A stretch of 64,000 nt of DNA, from assembly GCF_900166665.1 (NCBI RefSeq), contig NZ_LT800494.1, positions 3,802,545 through 3,866,544 on the forward strand. Reading direction: 5' to 3'. How positions within the stretch are numbered: position 1 is the first letter of the stretch; the number at the start of each line of letters is the position of its first letter. The notes beneath the pieces are model-generated. The model made no database searches. It was not told where the DNA came from and saw nothing but the letters and a program-made list of their open reading frames with translations. Made by a program: the position numbers and the translations under genes. Shown one piece after another: positions 60,037 to 64,000 of this stretch. Source of the DNA: Cytobacillus gottheilii (GTDB lineage Bacteria; Bacillota; Bacilli; Bacillales; Cytobacillaceae).

Positions 60037-61722
60037 TTAATCGTTTAAGCCGGCTGCTTTTCCTTCCCTGCTGGCATCTGCTGCTCCATATAAAAGACCA
60101 TTCTTCCCATCAATCACGATAGCTTGCACATTGCCAATCGAGCTTGGCTCGTCTCCAAAATCAAAACCCATTGCCTCAAGCTCACCTTTGGCTGCCTGAT
60201 CCATTTCTCCTTCCCATTCGACTAATGGGCCAGTTGTAACAAAAATTCGCGGTTCGTCAATGGCATCTTTTATACTCACACCATAATCAAGATAATGAAC
60301 AATGGTCTGGAACACAGAGGCAATGATAGTTGGACCTCCTGGTGAACCTAGAGTCAGCACAGGCTGTTCATCCTTAAACAAAATGGTTGGACATTTGCAG
60401 CTGACAGGGCGCTTACCTGGTCCAGGTTCATTCGTTCCACCCGGATTGGCATCAAAGTCAGTCAGCTCGTTATTCAGCATAAATCCATACTCACTGACCA
60501 TGATTCCTGATCCAAAGGGATGCTCAACCGTTGACGTACAGCTGGCGATATTGCCCCACTGATCTACGACGGTAAAATGAGTGGTTTCACTTTTTTCCAT
60601 ATCATCCGGCTGTTTGACTGGAGTATTCTGATCCTTTTCACGCTTCCATGGATTTCCGAAATCGATGGCGTCGTTTCTTCTTTTAAAATTAATATATTTT
60701 ACTCGTTCCTTGATATATTCCTCATCAAGCAGACCTTTCGTCGGCAGTTCAGCGAATTCGGGATCACCAGAATAAGCCACTTTATCGGCAAAAGCGAGAC
60801 GCATCGCTTCTAGAAATAAATAATATTTTTCTTTTGAGTGAATATCGTATTTGGATAAATCAAATGTATCGAGAATTTTTAAAATTTGCAGCATTGTGAC
60901 GCCTCCTGCTGTTGGCGGTGCAGCACCTGCAATCTTATGGCCTCTGTATTCACCCCAGACAGGTTCATCAACTGTAGCGGAATATTCTTTTAAATCGGCA
61001 AGCTCCATTAATCCGCCTTGCTCTTTCAGCTCAGCAACGATCGCTTCGGCAATTTCACCTTCATAAAAAGCTGCAATGCCTTTTTCCTGAAGCAGTCGGT
61101 AAGTGTTTGCCAGCTTTTCTTTCACAAGAAGGTCACCTTCACCAAGTGCAGCTCCTTCTGGAAAGAACAATGATTTTGCATGCTCACCTAAGCGGTGCCC
61201 ATGCTGTTCAAGCGCATGACTTAACACCCAATTGACTTCCACTCCCTCTTCAGCCACTTCGATTGAAGGCTGAATTAAATCCGCAAGGGGCATCGATCCG
61301 TATTTTTTCAAGGCAGCATCAAGTGCACTGAGAATGCCGGGAATTCCAACTGCTGATGCATGTGTGGATCTTTCTTTAAAAGGAATGACCTCTTCGTTTT
61401 CATCAAGAAACATGCTGGCGGAAGCTGCTTTCGGAGCTCTTGAATGGCCGTTAAAAATTTTCACTGTATCTGCTTTCTTTTGATAGACCATTAAGAAACC
61501 GCTGCCTCCGATTCCTGTCATCATTGGTTCCACAACGTTTAGTGCGAACTGAATGGCTACTGCAGCATCAACGGCATTTCCGCCTTTCGCTAACACATCT
61601 CGTCCAATATCGGATGCTATTGGATGCGCTGTCACAACCATCCCTTTTGTACCGGTGTCTGTTTCCCTTTCATGGGATGTTTTTTGCATTTCTTTCGTTA
61701 ATGACTTTGCTCTTCTGCTCAT
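60037..61722 (-). CDS. Gamma-glutamyltransferase family protein (YwrD/Ggt type)
   Basis: 561 residues; self-cleaving N-terminal-nucleophile hydrolase acting on glutathione or gamma-glutamyl compounds. The catalytic Thr is the first residue of T-T-H-F-T (about 380), with L-G-S-P-G-G further on. There is no signal peptide, so unlike secreted Ggt it should stay in the cytoplasm, closer to YwrD. The ATG follows GAAGGGAG. Single-gene unit. Confidence 0.9.
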   Translation of the reverse strand: MSRRAKSLTKEMQKTSHERETDTGTKGMVVTAHPIASDIGRDVLAKGGNAVDAAVAIQFALNVVEPMMTGIGGSGFLMVYQKKADTVKIFNGHSRAPKAASASMFLDENEEVIPFKERSTHASAVGIPGILSALDAALKKYGSMPLADLIQPSIEVAEEGVEVNWVLSHALEQHGHRLGEHAKSLFFPEGAALGEGDLLVKEKLANTYRLLQEKGIAAFYEGEIAEAIVAELKEQGGLMELADLKEYSATVDEPVWGEYRGHKIAGAAPPTAGGVTMLQILKILDTFDLSKYDIHSKEKYYLFLEAMRLAFADKVAYSGDPEFAELPTKGLLDEEYIKERVKYINFKRRNDAIDFGNPWKREKDQNTPVKQPDDMEKSETTHFTVVDQWGNIASCTSTVEHPFGSGIMVSEYGFMLNNELTDFDANPGGTNEPGPGKRPVSCKCPTILFKDEQPVLTLGSPGGPTIIASVFQTIVHYLDYGVSIKDAIDEPRIFVTTGPLVEWEGEMDQAAKGELEAMGFDFGDEPSSIGNVQAIVIDGKNGLLYGAADASREGKAAGLND

Positions 61723-61755
61723 CTTTGGGGTCTCCCTTCATACTTCTTTTATGAT

Positions 61756-61784
61756 GATAAAAACCTCTGCCGGAGCAGAGGTTT
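61756..61784 (-). terminator. Terminator of the YtxH-like gene
   Basis: AAACCTCTGC and GCAGAGGTTT pair perfectly with a 4-nt loop, followed on the minus strand by TTTTTATC. Confidence 0.85.
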
Positions 61785-61812
61785 GCATGAAGCGAACTAC
61801 ATAATCATACGT

Positions 61813-62355
61813 TTATTTGGAATACTTATTTTCTTGTGGATCTGTTGTGAGATCCTCATTGTTTACTGGAAAAGCTGTACCTGCCTGGCTGCCATAGAAT
61901 TCAGATTTTTCTCCGGTGCCTCCTGTTGAAACAGGCTGGTCCATCACTTCTGAACCTGCTTGTTTGACTTTGGAACCGATATCCTTAATATCATGTTTGG
62001 CATCTTTCGCTACTTCCATTGCATCATTTGAAACCTCTTTAACTACATCCATATTGCTGAAAATGTCTTCATTGACACGCTGATACAGCTTTTGTGCATC
62101 GCTAATCGCTTCTTTTAACGTGTTGGAAGCACTTTTGAATTGGCTGATCATTTGATCTTTTACTTCACCAGGGTTTTCTTTTACTTCTGTAATCATTTTG
62201 CTGGAACTCTCTTTAATACCCATCGCTGTATGCTTCACCTTGTTTCTTGTTGTCGAATCAAGCAATGCCAATGCTCCGCCAATCATGCCGCCGATAAGAA
62301 TGCCTTTTAATAATTTGCTGTTCTGTTCTTGATCTGAATAAGTTTGATTACCCAT
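61813..62355 (-). CDS. YtxH-domain general stress-like protein
   Basis: 180 residues. Residues 15-35 form a Gly-rich hydrophobic helix (L-K-G-I-L-I-G-G-M-I-G-G-A) and the following 110 residues are a long amphipathic coil rich in Lys, Asp and Ala, as in YtxH/GsiB-like stress proteins. The acidic C-terminal 40 residues are probably disordered. The ATG follows GGAGGAT. Divergent from yfkAB. Confidence 0.85.
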   Translation of the reverse strand: MGNQTYSDQEQNSKLLKGILIGGMIGGALALLDSTTRNKVKHTAMGIKESSSKMITEVKENPGEVKDQMISQFKSASNTLKEAISDAQKLYQRVNEDIFSNMDVVKEVSNDAMEVAKDAKHDIKDIGSKVKQAGSEVMDQPVSTGGTGEKSEFYGSQAGTAFPVNNEDLTTDPQENKYSK

Positions 62356-62504
62356 TGTTGATCCTCCTCAAAAATATATGATGCTTGTCTTTTCCCATAA
62401 AGAAGGAGATTTAAACGCGCCAGTTGACAGAACGCCGTGTTCGATCAATAATGACTAGAGATTTGCCTCCTTGAGGGAGAATTATTTTTAAAGGAGTTAA
62501 CGTA

Positions 62505-63647
62505 ATGACTTTGCCATTAGCCCCGATTACACCGAATTTTGATCCTTGGGAAGCTTATATGGATATAGAAGAATTTGGCGAAATGACGCTTTCAAACGTA
62601 GAATTTACAACCACCGTGCTTTGCAACATGAGATGTGAGCATTGTGCAGTCGGTTATACATTGCAGCCGAAAGACCCTAGTGCACTGCCGATTGAATTAT
62701 TTCTTCAACGCCTTGAAGAAATTCCGCATTTGCGCTCCCTTTCCATTACTGGCGGCGAGCCGATGCTTTCAAAAAAATCAGTAGAAAACTATGTGGTGCC
62801 ATTGCTTCGTTATGCAAGAGAACGAGGAGTGCGCACACAAATAAACTCAAACTTAACGATTGAGCTTAGCAAATATGATGCGATTTTGCCTTATTTGGAT
62901 GTGCTCCACATTTCTCATAACTGGGGAACAGAAGCTGATTTCATTGAAGGCGGCTTTGCGATGATGGAGCGAAAGCCTACCACAAGCCAGCGCGAAGCAT
63001 TGTTTAAACGGATGATTGATAATAGTGCCGAGCTTGTTAAAGCAGGTGTTATGGTATCAGCTGAAACAATGCTTAATAAAAGGACCTTGCCTCACTTAGA
63101 AAATATTCATAAGCAAATTACAGAAGATATGAAATGTCAGCGGCATGAGGTTCATCCTATGTACCCTTCCGATTTCGCTTCATCATTAGAAGTTCTTTCA
63201 CTTGATGAGATTCGTTCGGCTATTCATCACTTGTTAGACATACGGAACCCATCTGTCTGGATGCTTTTTGGGACACTCCCATTTTATGCTTGCCAGACAA
63301 ATGCTGATGATCTTGCCTTATTGCAGCGCTTAAACAACACTGAAAAGGTGACCGTCCGCAATGATCCAGATGGCCGCTCCCGTTTAAACGTAAATATTTT
63401 CACGGGCGATGTCATTGTGACGGACTTTGGCGATACACCACCGCTTGGGAATGTGCAAACAGACTCCTTACCCGATGTGTTTAAAAAATGGAGCCAAACT
63501 AGCCTTGCAAAATCATTAAGCTGCCATTGCCCACAAGTAAAATGCCTTGGTCCTAATGTGCTGGTAAAAGATAAATATTACCCGGATGTGGATTTTCAAA
63601 ATCGAAAAGCGAATCTTTATTTTACACCGGTTCAAACAGTACGATAA
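62505..63647 (+). CDS. yfkAB: Radical SAM / CxCxxxxC-motif protein YfkAB
   Basis: 380 residues. The radical SAM cluster is C40-x3-C44-x2-C47 (T-T-V-L-C-N-M-R-C-E-H-C). The signature C-terminal motif C-H-C-P-Q-V-K-C fits CxCxxxxC of the YfkAB family, in Bacillus of unknown substrate. The ATG follows AAAGGAG. Gene order towards a YfkD-like gene agrees with the B. subtilis yfk region (recalled). Confidence 0.93.
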   Translation: MTLPLAPITPNFDPWEAYMDIEEFGEMTLSNVEFTTTVLCNMRCEHCAVGYTLQPKDPSALPIELFLQRLEEIPHLRSLSITGGEPMLSKKSVENYVVPLLRYARERGVRTQINSNLTIELSKYDAILPYLDVLHISHNWGTEADFIEGGFAMMERKPTTSQREALFKRMIDNSAELVKAGVMVSAETMLNKRTLPHLENIHKQITEDMKCQRHEVHPMYPSDFASSLEVLSLDEIRSAIHHLLDIRNPSVWMLFGTLPFYACQTNADDLALLQRLNNTEKVTVRNDPDGRSRLNVNIFTGDVIVTDFGDTPPLGNVQTDSLPDVFKKWSQTSLAKSLSCHCPQVKCLGPNVLVKDKYYPDVDFQNRKANLYFTPVQTVR

Positions 63648-63672
63648 AAAACGCCCATAGGGCGTTTTTTTA
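63644..63672 (+). terminator. Terminator of yfkAB
   Basis: ACGCCC-ATA-GGGCGT followed by TTTTTTT, starting at the stop codon. Confidence 0.85.
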
Positions 63673-63799
63673 ATGTTAGAACCTTTACTAAAAAATACGA
63701 TTCTTTCTGTATAAACCTCTTTGATTCAATTAATAATTTCATTATTTCCGTTAATACATATTGATTTACTTAAGACGTTCTTTTATCCTTAAACACCAT

Positions 63800-64000
63800 T
63801 TACCGAGGTCTTTCCGAAACCATAAAGCCAAAGGACATATGATCCTGAACAGGAATCCATGCGCCTATTCCTTGTGATGTTACATTTTTTACAACAATGA
63901 CTTTTTTGTTTCCTTTCAGCATGAGGTAAACTTCACCGTACGTGACTTTCCCTTTTTCATTGATGGCAGGAGCATAGCCATATAAATAACCAAGACGTTT
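63800..64000 (-). CDS. C-terminus of a conserved protein, possibly YfkD-like (5' end outside the window)
   Basis: 67 codons are open from the window edge to a stop at 63800. The fragment reads K-R-L-G-Y-L-Y-G-Y-A-P then a beta-rich stretch V-T-Y-G-E-V-Y and ends in S-E-R-P-R. By synteny with yfkAB it could be YfkD, but the fragment is too short to prove it. Confidence 0.5.
   Translation of the reverse strand, partial: KRLGYLYGYAPAINEKGKVTYGEVYLMLKGNKKVIVVKNVTSQGIGAWIPVQDHMSFGFMVSERPR

Overview
The window looks like chromosomal DNA of a spore-forming, low-GC Bacillaceae. The evidence is the CsoR/CopZ/CopA copper locus, nasDEF-type nitrite genes, the spore cortex deacetylase PdaA, large catalase KatE, an Spx paralogue, the YfkAB radical SAM protein, AGGAGG-type ribosome sites and frequent TTG/GTG starts. 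No rRNA, tRNA, prophage, insertion sequence or CRISPR array was seen. Most genes lie on the minus strand.

Layout. 1-4.0 kb: sulfatase (cut by the window edge), PTS IICB transporter and GntR/UTRA regulator, a likely sulfated-sugar locus. 4.1-5.9 kb: IDEAL-domain protein, Rrf2 regulator and Spx paralogue, joined by four copies of one 23-bp operator and a Fur-type box. 5.9-15.3 kb: membrane proteins, hydrolase, LytTR/DUF3021 pair, a fused sigma/anti-sigma protein, MazG-like enzyme, several hypotheticals and a small siroheme reductase-like protein. 15.3-18.5 kb: copA, copZ, csoR, each behind its own CsoR box. 18.7-24.0 kb: an operon of TIM-barrel isomerase, D-2-hydroxyacid dehydrogenase and DASS anion symporter, plus a second DASS paralogue; three perfect TGTGA-N6-TCACA boxes lie in the upstream DNA. 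24-32.7 kb: hydrolase, a UvrC/Cho-like GIY-YIG nuclease, YitT, PadR/VanZ-like, DUF2975, AraC-GyrI and two immunity-type hypotheticals.

32.8-38.5 kb: nitrite assimilation and siroheme operon nasD-nasE-nasF-sirB-sirC, with one more TGTGA-N6-TCACA box placed like a class II Fnr promoter. 38.5-47 kb: DnaQ-BRCT exonuclease between 37-bp direct repeats, DUF3231, Imm22-like and TIMP-like proteins, katE and a CoiA-like protein. 47-64 kb: dihydrouridine synthase, PqqB-like metallo-hydrolase coupled to an NhaC antiporter, second NhaC, RlmCD-type methyltransferase, AlkA-type glycosylase, pdaA, class I fumarase, beta-propeller protein, SE1561, gamma-glutamyltransferase, YtxH protein and yfkAB. The methyltransferase, glycosylase, pdaA and yfkAB order resembles the B. 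subtilis yfj/yfk region (recalled, not searched).

Four gaps carry tandem or palindromic repeats with unrelated units (20, 21, about 55 and 52 bp). The strongest leads are the Rrf2/Spx/IDEAL regulon, the Fnr-box carboxylate locus, the sigma/anti-sigma fusion and the repeat-flanked exonuclease cassette.
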